Source of the DNA: CAZBUB01 sp964494985
Lineage (GTDB): Bacteria > Desulfobacterota > Desulfovibrionia > Desulfovibrionales > Desulfothermaceae
NCBI GenBank assembly: GCA_964494985.1
Contig: CAZBUB010000002.1
Span: 69,436 to 133,435, forward strand
Length of the DNA stretch: 64,000 bases
Direction of reading: 5' to 3'
The position numbers were made by a program, and so were the translations under genes. The notes below the pieces were generated by a model. The model ran no database searches. It was not told where the DNA came from and saw only the letters and a list, made by a program, of their open reading frames with translations. Of this stretch, positions 34,876 to 42,594 are shown piece after piece. Numbering within the stretch: the first letter of the stretch is position 1; each line of letters begins with the position of its first letter.

Positions 34876-35550
34876 TTACTTGCTTTCAGCGGAGCTTAAA
34901 CCTTCTTCCTGAGTCTTATTCTTGCGGCAGGCAATGAGCACCCTCTTCATGCTTCCATCCCCGGTGCTCCGGGTTACCAGATCCTCTTCTTCTTGCAGGG
35001 CCAGGTGCACCAGTCTGCGGTGGTAAGAGCACAAAGGCTTGGTGCTCATGGCCTTTCCGGAACGCTTGACCTTTTTGGCCAGGAACAAGGCATTTTGCCG
35101 AACACTCTCATCCTGCCTCTCCTTATATCCCCCAGCGTCAAGCTGTACATATAACCTTTCCGGCCATTTTTTTGCCAGGATGCGGTTGGCCAAAAACTCC
35201 AAGGCAGATATGGTTTGGCCCTCTTTGCCTATAATCAGCCCGGAGTTTTCCTCATCCTTGATTGTCACCTGCACCCGACTGCCATTGACCTGAATATCCA
35301 GCTCAGGCTCTGGGACTATACCCTGCAAAAGCTCACCCAGTATTTCACTGACCAGATCCTGCAGGCCTTGTTCGCTCACTTTGGGCTTGGCCTGAATCAC
35401 TGCGTTTTTGCTGCCCAGGCCAAAGATGCCGCTGGAGCCATTTTCCAAAACCTGCACCTCCAGCTCTTCCTCGCTTAGTCCCCATTCAGAACAAGCCTTT
35501 TGTATCGCCTCCTGCACATTCTTGGATTCAAACTTCTTGAATTCACTCAT
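34876..35550 (-). CDS. jag: Jag/KhpB-type KH-R3H RNA-binding protein
   Basis: About 224 residues from the ATG at 35550 (AGGAG upstream). The longer opening to 35640 is not family-like. The N-terminal Jag_N domain (EFKKFESKNVQEAIQKACSE) is followed by a KH domain with NSGLIIGKEGQTISALEFL (GxxG type) and a C-terminal R3H domain with YHRRLVHLAL. Jag proteins bind RNA and are genetically linked to YidC. The gene directly follows yidC, the usual arrangement. Confidence 0.93.
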   Translation of the reverse strand: MSEFKKFESKNVQEAIQKACSEWGLSEEELEVQVLENGSSGIFGLGSKNAVIQAKPKVSEQGLQDLVSEILGELLQGIVPEPELDIQVNGSRVQVTIKDEENSGLIIGKEGQTISALEFLANRILAKKWPERLYVQLDAGGYKERQDESVRQNALFLAKKVKRSGKAMSTKPLCSYHRRLVHLALQEEEDLVTRSTGDGSMKRVLIACRKNKTQEEGLSSAESK

Positions 35551-35652
35551 ATAATCCACTCCTGTGGCTTCTTCCAGCCGCAAAGCAATAGGTCTCAATG
35601 GAACTCCAGCAAGAAACTGTCCAAGTTGGCAACCCTCCACTCCTTTTATTGC

Positions 35653-37290
35653 CTAGGCCTTGCGCAGTACCCACCATTGCTGGAGCATAGATAAAAGGTT
35701 ATTCGTGATAAAATACACAACCAGCCCGGCTGGAAAGTTCAGAAAGATAAATGTAAGCACAATGGGCATAATCATCATGATCTTGGCCTGCGTGGGATCC
35801 CCGGATGTGGGAGAGAGCTTTTGTTGCAGGAACATGGACGCGCCCATGAGAACAGGGGTTACATACAAGGGATCCTTAGCCGAAAGATCAGCCAGCCAGA
35901 CAATGTCAGTTAGGGGCACTTGAGGAATGAAAGAGGCATGCCTGAGCTCTACAGCGCCTAGAAGTGCCTCATATAAAGCAATAAACACTGGTATCTGCAA
36001 AAGCATAGGGAGGCAGCCCCCTGCAGGGTTGACCTTATAGGTCTTGTAGAGCCGCATGACCTCCTGATTCATTTTCTGCCGATCATCCTTATACTTCTCT
36101 TTGAGCTCCTTCATCATGGGCTGGAGCTTCTTCATTTTCTCCATGGATTTATAGCTCTTATGGGACAGGGGCCAAAACAGGATCTTGATCACAATGGTCA
36201 ACATGATAATGGCCAGACCATAGTTGCCTACAAATCCATAAAAAAACTTCAGAACCTTAACCAGGGGAGAAGCAATAATATTCAGCCAGCCGTAATTCAG
36301 AGCCTCTTCCAGATTATTGGGCATACCCTGCAGATAGTCATCCTGCTTAGGTCCCAGATAATAAGCAAAATCTATCTCCTGACCCACGTCAGGGGACATT
36401 TCCACCCTTTCCTCCAAGGTGACCAGATATATATCATCCTGATAGTCAGTCCGCATGTGCATGGCTTTGTCCACAGGCACAGCCGCAAGCATGAAGTAAT
36501 TGCTGCCAATGCCTGCCCATCTTGCAGCCTCCGACCGCATGCCCTGCTTAAGGGTGTCTGTGCTATCCTCCTGCTCCAAACCCTCTTGATCGAGATACAT
36601 AACATTGGTCCGGTTGAAGCGGGACTCATTAGCCACCAATTTTTTGCTGGCAATCTTCAGTCCTAAATCTCTCTGCAGCCGCTCTTCGGATTTGTTAATC
36701 AGGATGGTCTTTTCCTGGATACGGTAGCTATCAGCCTGAAAAGTCAGCTCCCGCCGCAATTGCAGCCCGTTCAAATCCCCCTGCAGTATCAGCCTGCCTT
36801 CTTCTCCATCTGCAAGCTGCATGTCTCCACCTTGGATGCTCCATTCCCCTTTTTCCCAGGTCTTCTGACCGCTCAGGATAAGACCTAAAGGGGCATGGGC
36901 CAAGACTCCAGAGGTAACCAGCTCGATAGGCCTGGAGCCAGATTTTATGCTCTCCTTGTATTCTTTGAGCAAAAAGCTCTCCAGCACTCCCCCCTGGGCG
37001 CTGAAGACAGCCTTATACAGCGGGGTATCAATGCTCACGCTCTCAGAGGTCCCAGGCTTATTCTCCAGTTCCTGTAGCTTTTCTGTCCGGACTTCCTCCT
37101 TGGCCTCCTGCTGTGTGGACTGCTTACTGTCAGCTCTGCTTTCTTCGCTCTCCTGATCCTGCCTTTCTATACTTTGCGACTCCTGTTCCTGATCCACAGG
37201 CACCTGGGCTGGAGGAAAAAGTACATTCCACAGCACCAACACCACCAAACTTAGCGCTAGGGCCAGGATAACCCGCCAACTATCGCTCAT
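35653..37290 (-). CDS. yidC: Membrane protein insertase YidC
   Basis: YidC inserts and folds inner-membrane proteins alone or with Sec. The 545 residues are of the Gram-negative type: an N-terminal helix (VILALALSLVVLVLWNVLF), a Gln/Glu-rich linker, a large periplasmic domain and a C-terminal group of membrane helices. KILFWPLSHKSYKSMEKMKKLQPMMK contains the cytoplasmic coiled hairpin, and NPAGGCLPMLLQIPVFIALY is a signature. It starts 3 bases after the yidD stop. Its position in rpmH-rnpA-yidD-yidC-jag-mnmE is conserved across bacteria. Confidence 0.97.
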   Translation of the reverse strand: MSDSWRVILALALSLVVLVLWNVLFPPAQVPVDQEQESQSIERQDQESEESRADSKQSTQQEAKEEVRTEKLQELENKPGTSESVSIDTPLYKAVFSAQGGVLESFLLKEYKESIKSGSRPIELVTSGVLAHAPLGLILSGQKTWEKGEWSIQGGDMQLADGEEGRLILQGDLNGLQLRRELTFQADSYRIQEKTILINKSEERLQRDLGLKIASKKLVANESRFNRTNVMYLDQEGLEQEDSTDTLKQGMRSEAARWAGIGSNYFMLAAVPVDKAMHMRTDYQDDIYLVTLEERVEMSPDVGQEIDFAYYLGPKQDDYLQGMPNNLEEALNYGWLNIIASPLVKVLKFFYGFVGNYGLAIIMLTIVIKILFWPLSHKSYKSMEKMKKLQPMMKELKEKYKDDRQKMNQEVMRLYKTYKVNPAGGCLPMLLQIPVFIALYEALLGAVELRHASFIPQVPLTDIVWLADLSAKDPLYVTPVLMGASMFLQQKLSPTSGDPTQAKIMMIMPIVLTFIFLNFPAGLVVYFITNNLLSMLQQWWVLRKA

Positions 37291-37292
37291 TT

Positions 37293-37619
37293 TTACCTGC
37301 CCTTATGCATTGAAGATTTTGGATTCGAACCAAGGACACCTTTTGACTTAAAAAAACTGACTTCCCGGGACCTTGGGGCTGGCTTCTCTCCACATGGCTC
37401 AGGAACAGGATCCAGGCCACTTCGAGCCAAAGGATGACAGCGCAAAAAGCGCCACACAGACAACATTCCCCCCTTCAGGGCTCCATGTATCTGGATCGCC
37501 TGGGCTGCATACTCGGAACAGCTGGGATAAAATCTGCAGCAGGAAGGAAAAAAGGGGGAACAAAGCCTTTGGTACAAGAGAACCATCCCTAGCAAAAACT
37601 TACGCATATCTCCTGCCAT
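37293..37619 (-). CDS. yidD: Membrane protein insertion efficiency factor YidD
   Basis: The core MRKFLLGMVLLYQRLCSPFF with CRFYPSCSEYAAQAI and LRCHPLARSGLDPVP is the complete YidD/DUF37 domain with its conserved Cys residues. YidD aids YidC-dependent insertion. At 108 residues it is longer than the usual 70-90 because of a basic, low-complexity C-terminal tail after the conserved domain. The ATG at 37607 (MRKFLL) is an alternative start. It overlaps neither neighbour and sits between rnpA and yidC. Confidence 0.93.
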   Translation of the reverse strand: MAGDMRKFLLGMVLLYQRLCSPFFPSCCRFYPSCSEYAAQAIQIHGALKGGMLSVWRFLRCHPLARSGLDPVPEPCGEKPAPRSREVSFFKSKGVLGSNPKSSMHKGR

Positions 37620-37623
37620 GGGC

Positions 37624-37989
37624 TTATATTTGTCTGCATATCCTGTCCAGCACCACGTCCAGCTCCTGCTTTACCTGCCAATAATCCAGTTCCTTGACCT
37701 GGACTCCCTTTTTAGCCACCACAGCTATATCCAGATCAGGATCCAAGCACTTTTGTTTGAGCCTAAAATATTCCCGAACCAGGCGCTTGATCCTGTTCCT
37801 AGCCACTGCCTTGCCCACTTTTTTGCTGGCTGCAATTCCTAGCCTGAAGCCTCGACCGGACTTACCTGCAGGCAGGACAAAAAGAATAAAGTTTCTGGAA
37901 TGGTATTTTTTGCCCCTTCTGTAGCAGGCCAAGTACTCTTGTCTGTGTGTTAAACGCCTGCTCCTGGGAAAGGTAAGCTTGGTGTTCAA
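37624..37989 (-). CDS. rnpA: Ribonuclease P protein component
   Basis: RnpA is the protein cofactor of RNase P in 5' tRNA maturation. The 121-residue protein opens LTFPRSRRLTHRQEYLACYR and contains the RNR motif region AVARNRIKRLVREYFRLK. Length and basic composition are typical. It follows rpmH by 29 bases, the invariant rpmH-rnpA pairing. Confidence 0.95.
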   Translation of the reverse strand: MNTKLTFPRSRRLTHRQEYLACYRRGKKYHSRNFILFVLPAGKSGRGFRLGIAASKKVGKAVARNRIKRLVREYFRLKQKCLDPDLDIAVVAKKGVQVKELDYWQVKQELDVVLDRICRQI

Positions 37990-38018
37990 AGTGACACGAT
38001 AAACCAGTCTGCTAAAGC

Positions 38019-38153
38019 CTAAACAGCCAAACGCTTGCGGCCCTTGGCCCTTCGACGTCTTAGCACTGCCCTGCCACCCTTAGTCCTGGAGCGAACCAAA
38101 AAACCATGGGTCCTTTTTCTGCTTATTCTGCTAGGTTGAAATGTGCGCTTCAT
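38019..38153 (-). CDS. rpmH: 50S ribosomal protein L34
   Basis: A 44-residue protein, MKRTFQPSRISRKRTHGF at its start and RRRRAKGRKRLAV at its end, the complete L34 pattern. AGGAGGAGC precedes the ATG. It is preceded by a near-consensus promoter and heads the rpmH-rnpA-yidD-yidC-jag transcript. Confidence 0.97.
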   Translation of the reverse strand: MKRTFQPSRISRKRTHGFLVRSRTKGGRAVLRRRRAKGRKRLAV

Positions 38154-38200
38154 AAAAGCTCCTCCTTGCAGTTCATGATTCAAAATTTACAAAAAAGAGA

Positions 38201-38229
38201 TATCTACCCTGAAAATCTCTACACGTCAA
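38201..38229 (-). promoter_or_regulatory. Promoter of the rpmH operon
   Basis: On the minus strand TTGACG (38229-38224), a 17-base spacer and TAGATA (38206-38201), followed by a leader of about 45 bases and the rpmH ATG. Confidence 0.7.
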
Positions 38230-38294
38230 GAAATTGCAGGAGACTGCATTTGTAAGAATATTTGCCAGACTAACAGGACTATTCCTGGATAGAA

Positions 38295-38537
38295 TCACAA
38301 TTTTTTGCCCAAAATAAGCACCAGGAAGAACACCAGACCTAGACCCAGCAAGAGATCCCTCCTATACCAGGCATAGACAAATAAGCCCAGGACTCCCAAG
38401 GAGAAAATCACAGCCTTCACCCATCTCCGGCCGGGTTCTGCACCATAAGCCAACCTTGACTGCCGCCAATGCAACGTTCCGCTGAAGCACAGCAAAACCA
38501 TACTTCCCACCAGAACCCAAGCCTGCCATCTGATCAT
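38295..38537 (-). CDS. Small membrane protein of unknown function
   Basis: An 80-residue protein with a hydrophobic N-terminal helix (WVLVGSMVLLCFSGTLHW), a short polar stretch and a hydrophobic C-terminal half (VIFSLGVLGLFVYAWY, then LLGLGLVFFLVLILG), so two or three membrane segments. AAGGGA lies upstream of the ATG. No family is recognised. It is divergent from tRNA-fMet and could share the intervening control region. Confidence 0.6.
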   Translation of the reverse strand: MIRWQAWVLVGSMVLLCFSGTLHWRQSRLAYGAEPGRRWVKAVIFSLGVLGLFVYAWYRRDLLLGLGLVFFLVLILGKKL

Positions 38538-38546
38538 AATTTTCCC

Positions 38547-38575
38547 TTGACAGATATACTCGCTCTAGTTATATT
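38547..38575 (+). promoter_or_regulatory. Promoter of tRNA-fMet
   Basis: TTGACA (38547-38552), 17-base spacer, TATATT (38570-38575). Initiation is expected about 7 bases before the mature tRNA 5' end. Confidence 0.75.
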
Positions 38576-38588
38576 TTTTGTCTGTTGA

Positions 38589-38665
<77 letters not shown>

Positions 38666-38677
38666 TAAAGATGCAAT

Positions 38678-38712
38678 GGGGAGTTGGGCTTGAGCCCGAT
38701 TCCCCTTTTTTT
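38678..38712 (+). terminator. Intrinsic terminator after tRNA-fMet
   Basis: GGGGAGTTGGGC and GCCCGATTCCCC form an imperfect hairpin with a TTGA loop, followed by TTTTTTT at 38706-38712. Confidence 0.85.
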
Positions 38713-39082
38713 ATCATCATGCAGGTTAAGGCTTGCCTGCTCCTCTGCTAGCAAATTTTGAGCTCATAATAAATTTCAGCCATTATGCACCATCTGCTCC
38801 CGGATAAGCCTTACTGAAAATGAAGCCAAGGTCCGGGGTTCGGTCCACAGGGCTTTCGGCCCCTACTTCTGGTACCTTGACACATTTCATTGGATCCTAG
38901 TGCATATGCCACGCATGTTTACACCGTGCACATCTTTTGTCTGCAGAGCAGAGCCTTGTCGCAGCAGTCGATCCGGAAGACCCCAGGCCTTTTGGGGGTT
39001 TCAGGACAACCACCATCTCCTGCTTCCAGACAAACCAATGTATCAGCAAGAAGCCAGTGACTAGTGACCCCTGAGCAAGAAA
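38713..39082. other. Interval without recognisable gene
   Basis: About 370 bases between the tRNA terminator and the AEC transporter gene. A plus-strand frame is open for part of it but lacks a plausible start, a ribosome binding site or any family resemblance. I see no promoter or repeat that I can support. Confidence 0.5.
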
Positions 39083-40000
39083 TCACAGCAGGCCCAGCCA
39101 GAAGGCATAACTCAGGGCTGAGGCCAGGGTGTTCAGAGCCACTGCTGCTGAGGCCAGATCAGAAGAGCCCCCCATCTGTGCGGACAAAACCACTGTCACA
39201 GTGGCCGGAGGCGCTGCCAGGAGCAAAAGACCCGGCGCAAAGGCCTCTATTCCCAAGCCCAGGATTGCGCAGGCCAAGACTCCCATCCCAGGCAAGATCA
39301 AAAGCTTTATCAACCCCACGCCAAGGATGGAATATAAGTGCTCGCGCATCAAGCCAAAGGACAGCGATGCCCCAATGACCAGCAGGGCCAGAGGCAGGGC
39401 CATGCCGCTGATGATCTCCAGGCTGCGGTCCACTAGAATCGGCATACCCAGGCCTGCCAGGGAAAAGCAGATGCCTGCCAGGGCGGAAATAATAACTGGA
39501 TTGAGCAGCACCTGGGAAATAATCTGCCCGGGCTCTTTGCTGCTCTGCCCCCAGCCCGAGCCAAGCTCCAGGACCAGGACAGAGAGCATGTTCTGCAGCA
39601 GCATCAAAAATCCTGCCAATAAGCTGGCCTGGATCAGGCCCTCCTGGCCCAGGGCATAAAAACAGACCGCCAGCCCGATATAGCCTAGATTGCCATGATA
39701 GGAGCACTGTACAAAGGTGCCCTGCTCCTGGGCCGGAATCCGCAGCAGCCTGGACAAGGCAAGCAAAAGCAAAAAGATCACGCCAACAGGAATCAGAACA
39801 GCAGCTAAGGCCTCTGGTTGAAAGTGCTCCTGCCAGGAAGCAGAGGCCACTTTCTGGAAGATCATGGCTGGAATGGCCAAATAAAATACCAGACGGTTCA
39901 AAGGACCCAGAATCTCCTGGGGCAGGAAGGCATACCTGCGCAAGAGCATCCCGGTCAGGATGACCACAAATATGGGCAGGATAGTATTTATTATTTGCAA
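39083..40000 (-). CDS. AEC-family (auxin efflux carrier-type) transporter
   Basis: A 305-residue integral membrane protein with about ten hydrophobic helices in two repeated halves. It starts INTILPIFVVILTGMLLRR and contains GPLNRLVFYLAIPAMIF, the conserved N-terminal AEC pattern, and near the C-terminus LLAAPPATVTVVLSAQMGGS, a typical AEC segment. Bacterial members move malonate, malate or other small organic acids. The substrate here is unknown. It is divergent from the trmO-like gene with only about 50 bases between them. Confidence 0.9.
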   Translation of the reverse strand: MQIINTILPIFVVILTGMLLRRYAFLPQEILGPLNRLVFYLAIPAMIFQKVASASWQEHFQPEALAAVLIPVGVIFLLLLALSRLLRIPAQEQGTFVQCSYHGNLGYIGLAVCFYALGQEGLIQASLLAGFLMLLQNMLSVLVLELGSGWGQSSKEPGQIISQVLLNPVIISALAGICFSLAGLGMPILVDRSLEIISGMALPLALLVIGASLSFGLMREHLYSILGVGLIKLLILPGMGVLACAILGLGIEAFAPGLLLLAAPPATVTVVLSAQMGGSSDLASAAVALNTLASALSYAFWLGLL

Positions 40001-40052
40001 AACCTGAAAACTCCGCTATCTTACCTGCAGCTCAAAACCAGCAGGAGGCAGC

Positions 40053-40460
40053 ATGCAGTTCAGCTTCACCCCCATAGGCACCCTGCACACCCAGGCCCAG
40101 GAGATCCCTAGACATTGGAGTGTCTCCCGGGTGCAGGGAGAGCTTGATATCGATCCGGCTTATGCCCAGGGACTGCGAGATATTTCCCCAGGCCAGCATA
40201 TTGTGGTCATTTTTGTCTTTGACCGCAGTCAACCCTTTGTGCTGCGCAACCTGGTACAAAAGCCGCCCCACAAGGACCAGGAGCTGGGGGTGTTTTCCAC
40301 CTGCTCCCCCAGGCGGCCTAACCCCATCGGCATGTCTGTGCTCCAGGTGCTGGAAGTGCAGGAATGCACAATAAAGGTCCAGGGTGTGGACATGCTGGAC
40401 AGGACGCCGATCCTGGATATCAAGCCCTACATCCCTCTCCAGGAGACCAAGGCACAGTAA
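40053..40460 (+). CDS. TrmO-like tRNA methyltransferase (TsaA/VirR family)
   Basis: A 135-residue single-domain UPF0066/TsaA protein. Signature pieces are PIGTLHT near the start, HIVVIFVFDR, and GVFSTCSPRRPNPIGMSV, the conserved SAM-binding loop. E. coli TrmO, which makes m6t6A37 in tRNA, has this domain plus a C-terminal extension that is absent here, so exact substrate specificity is uncertain. Short versions are common in anaerobes and archaea. It begins about 50 bases from the divergent transporter gene. Confidence 0.85.
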   Translation: MQFSFTPIGTLHTQAQEIPRHWSVSRVQGELDIDPAYAQGLRDISPGQHIVVIFVFDRSQPFVLRNLVQKPPHKDQELGVFSTCSPRRPNPIGMSVLQVLEVQECTIKVQGVDMLDRTPILDIKPYIPLQETKAQ

Positions 40461-40632
40461 GGAGTCTGGCCTGCGCCAACCCCTGCAAAGGGACAATCAG
40501 GCCTTCTACCAGCTGCGGTCCACCGGAGCAAGTCCGGGGAAAGCTCTTGACTGTTGCTGATAGCCGATTGTAGTTTTCAGTACTTGCCCTGCACAGCAGC
40601 TGCAGGAAACTAATCTCTGCGGAGGAAGAGAT

Positions 40633-41115
40633 ATGCAGATCAAGACCAGCGATCTTCCAGGGGTGGGCAAGCGCTATTCTTTCAGCACTGCCCAGGGGGA
40701 CAAGATGGTGATCATCCTGCACCATTCCGGGCACAGGGAGCTGTTCCACTTCAGCGAAGAGGACCAGGACGAGCCTGACTTCAGCATGAACCTGAATGAT
40801 GAGGAAGCCAGGCAGCTCGGGACCCTTTTGCTGGGGGTGGATTACCAGCCAGTGGCTGATGACCGCATGGAGCTTTTGCTCAAGAACGTGCGCATTGAGT
40901 GGATCAAGGTAAGACCCAAGAGTTCCCTGGCCCAACAGAAGATTATCGACTCCCAGATCAGGACCAGGACCGGGACTACCGTGATCGGCATCCAAAGGGG
41001 AGAAAAGATGATCGGCAGCCCAGATATCGAAGAAGTCATCCAATCCGGTGATGTACTGATGGCTATCGGCAACCGGGAGCAGATCAAAAAGCTGGAATCC
41101 CTTTGCAAAGGCTAA
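40633..41115 (+). CDS. KhtT-like regulatory subunit (TrkA-C domain) of a cation/proton antiporter
   Basis: 160 residues with an N-terminal KhtT-type domain (SDLPGVGKRYSFSTAQGDKM) and a C-terminal RCK_C/TrkA_C domain (SSLAQQKIIDSQIRTRTGTTV and SGDVLMAIGN). In Bacillus KhtT binds cyclic di-AMP and gates the KhtU K+/H+ antiporter. Ligand binding here is inferred. The membrane subunit follows after 21 bases, which fixes the pair as one operon. Confidence 0.88.
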   Translation: MQIKTSDLPGVGKRYSFSTAQGDKMVIILHHSGHRELFHFSEEDQDEPDFSMNLNDEEARQLGTLLLGVDYQPVADDRMELLLKNVRIEWIKVRPKSSLAQQKIIDSQIRTRTGTTVIGIQRGEKMIGSPDIEEVIQSGDVLMAIGNREQIKKLESLCKG

Positions 41116-41136
41116 AGAAGCAAGAAGGCTCATACC

Positions 41137-42312
41137 TTGGAAAATATTCCTTTCCTACTTCTGGCCGGCTTTATTCTCTGCGCTTTTTTTCTGGTCAGCT
41201 TCACCTCTGAGAAGCTGCGCCTGCCTTCGGTACTGATCTATATCGTCCTGGGCCTGGCTGTATCCTCCTATTTCATGGACAGCCACGCCATCCATACCGT
41301 AGCCGAGATAGGCATTGTGCTGCTGTTCTTCATCCTGGGCCTGGAATTTCCTATGGCCAGGATGCTGGATATCGCCAAGAGGGTCTGGCCTGCTGGCTTC
41401 ATGGATGTAATTCTGAATCTGGGCGGGGCGATGCTCATCGGAATGGTTTTCGGCCTGGACTTCATCTCCGCCTTTATCTTGGGTTCTGTGGCTTATGCCA
41501 CCAGCTCCTCCATCTCAGCCAAAATGCTGGAGGAAAAAAAGCGGCTGGCCAACCCTGAGGCGGAGTTCATCCTGGCCCTGCTGATATTCGAGGACCTGGT
41601 GGCCCCTATTCTGGTCTCCTTCATAGCCGGCATCCAGAGCGGCCAGGAAATCACAGCCCCTTTCATGCTCCTGCTGCTGGCCAAAATCCTGCTCCTGCTC
41701 CTGGGGGCCATTATCATAGGACATTTCGGCTTCAAGAAACTTGACCAGTTCGTGGCCAAGCATATCCAAAAGGATTACATGCCTCTCTTGGCAGTAGGTA
41801 TCGCCCTGGGCTACGCAGGGCTGGCCATCCAACTGGATCTCTCCGAGGTCCTGGGGGCCTTTCTGGCAGGCGTGATGCTGTCAGAGACAGGGCGTTCTTC
41901 AGAGTTGGAGCACCTCTTGGTGCCTATCAGGAATCTGACCCTGCCCTTTTTTTTCTTCTGGTTCGGGACCACCATCGATCTGGGCCAAGGAGTGCCTTTT
42001 GTGGGTATGCTGCTGGCTGTTCTGGTATGGGCCGTGCTGGGCAAAATCTGCACTGCCTACTGGGGAGGCAGGCTCTTTGGCCTGACCAGGAAAGTTTCCT
42101 GCCGGGCTGCCTTCTCCATGGTGCACAGGGGAGAATTCTCAGCCATCATTGCCAGCCTGGCTGCGCCCCAGCTGCGCATCTTCAGCGGCATCTACATCCT
42201 GTTCACAGCATTCATAGGAGTAGCGCTGTTTAACAAGGCCCCGGCCATAGCCAACTGGTACCAGGAGAACTGGTGCAAAAAATGTGCCCAGGAGGAGGCT
42301 GAGGCCAGGTAG
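41137..42312 (+). CDS. CPA2-type K+/H+ antiporter (KhtU/KefB-like)
   Basis: A 391-residue protein with about twelve membrane helices. It starts at a TTG (41137) with AAGAAGG eight bases upstream; no better ATG is nearby. FFILGLEFPMARML and LLIFEDLVAPILVSFIAG are the Na/H-exchanger-family motifs, the latter with the central Asp of the ion site. EVLGAFLAGVMLSET is also typical. There is no C-terminal RCK domain; that function is supplied by the separate KhtT-like protein. The probable role is potassium efflux and pH or osmotic adjustment. Confidence 0.9.
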   Translation: MENIPFLLLAGFILCAFFLVSFTSEKLRLPSVLIYIVLGLAVSSYFMDSHAIHTVAEIGIVLLFFILGLEFPMARMLDIAKRVWPAGFMDVILNLGGAMLIGMVFGLDFISAFILGSVAYATSSSISAKMLEEKKRLANPEAEFILALLIFEDLVAPILVSFIAGIQSGQEITAPFMLLLLAKILLLLLGAIIIGHFGFKKLDQFVAKHIQKDYMPLLAVGIALGYAGLAIQLDLSEVLGAFLAGVMLSETGRSSELEHLLVPIRNLTLPFFFFWFGTTIDLGQGVPFVGMLLAVLVWAVLGKICTAYWGGRLFGLTRKVSCRAAFSMVHRGEFSAIIASLAAPQLRIFSGIYILFTAFIGVALFNKAPAIANWYQENWCKKCAQEEAEAR

Positions 42313-42351
42313 CAGGTTAGTGGTGAGGATCGTAAAGGTAGAAGTCCTCAA

Positions 42352-42425
42352 GATCGACTACGATTTCAATTTGCTATGTCCTCCCCTTAATATCGTTGTC
42401 GTGGTCGTAATCGTAATCGATATTA
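42352..42425. repeat. Degenerate CGTAAT/CGACTA-type repeat, copy 2
   Basis: ATCGACTACGATTTC, a 26-base interval, then TCGTTGTCGTGGTCGTAATC and GTAATCGATATT. It shares the outer arms with the copy at 33198-33258. It occupies the convergent gap between the antiporter and asmA-family genes. Confidence 0.5.
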
Positions 42426-42517
42426 ATGACCATCTAAACCTTTTTTATCGTTTCCAGGCTCTGCGTGGAAACTCCTCTGGACCCTCCGGCATCCATAAAG
42501 AGACCGCAGGAGCTGTC

Positions 42518-42546
42518 AAAAAAAACTCCCACGCAGAGCGTGGGAG
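42518..42546 (-). terminator. Intrinsic terminator of the asmA-family gene
   Basis: On the minus strand CTCCCACG-loop-CGTGGGAG (42546-42526) is followed by eight T residues (42525-42518), about 50 bases past the asmA-family stop. Confidence 0.85.
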
Positions 42547-42594
42547 CAATAAATATGCAACCCCTTTGGGGTAAAGATAATATCGCCATAGTAG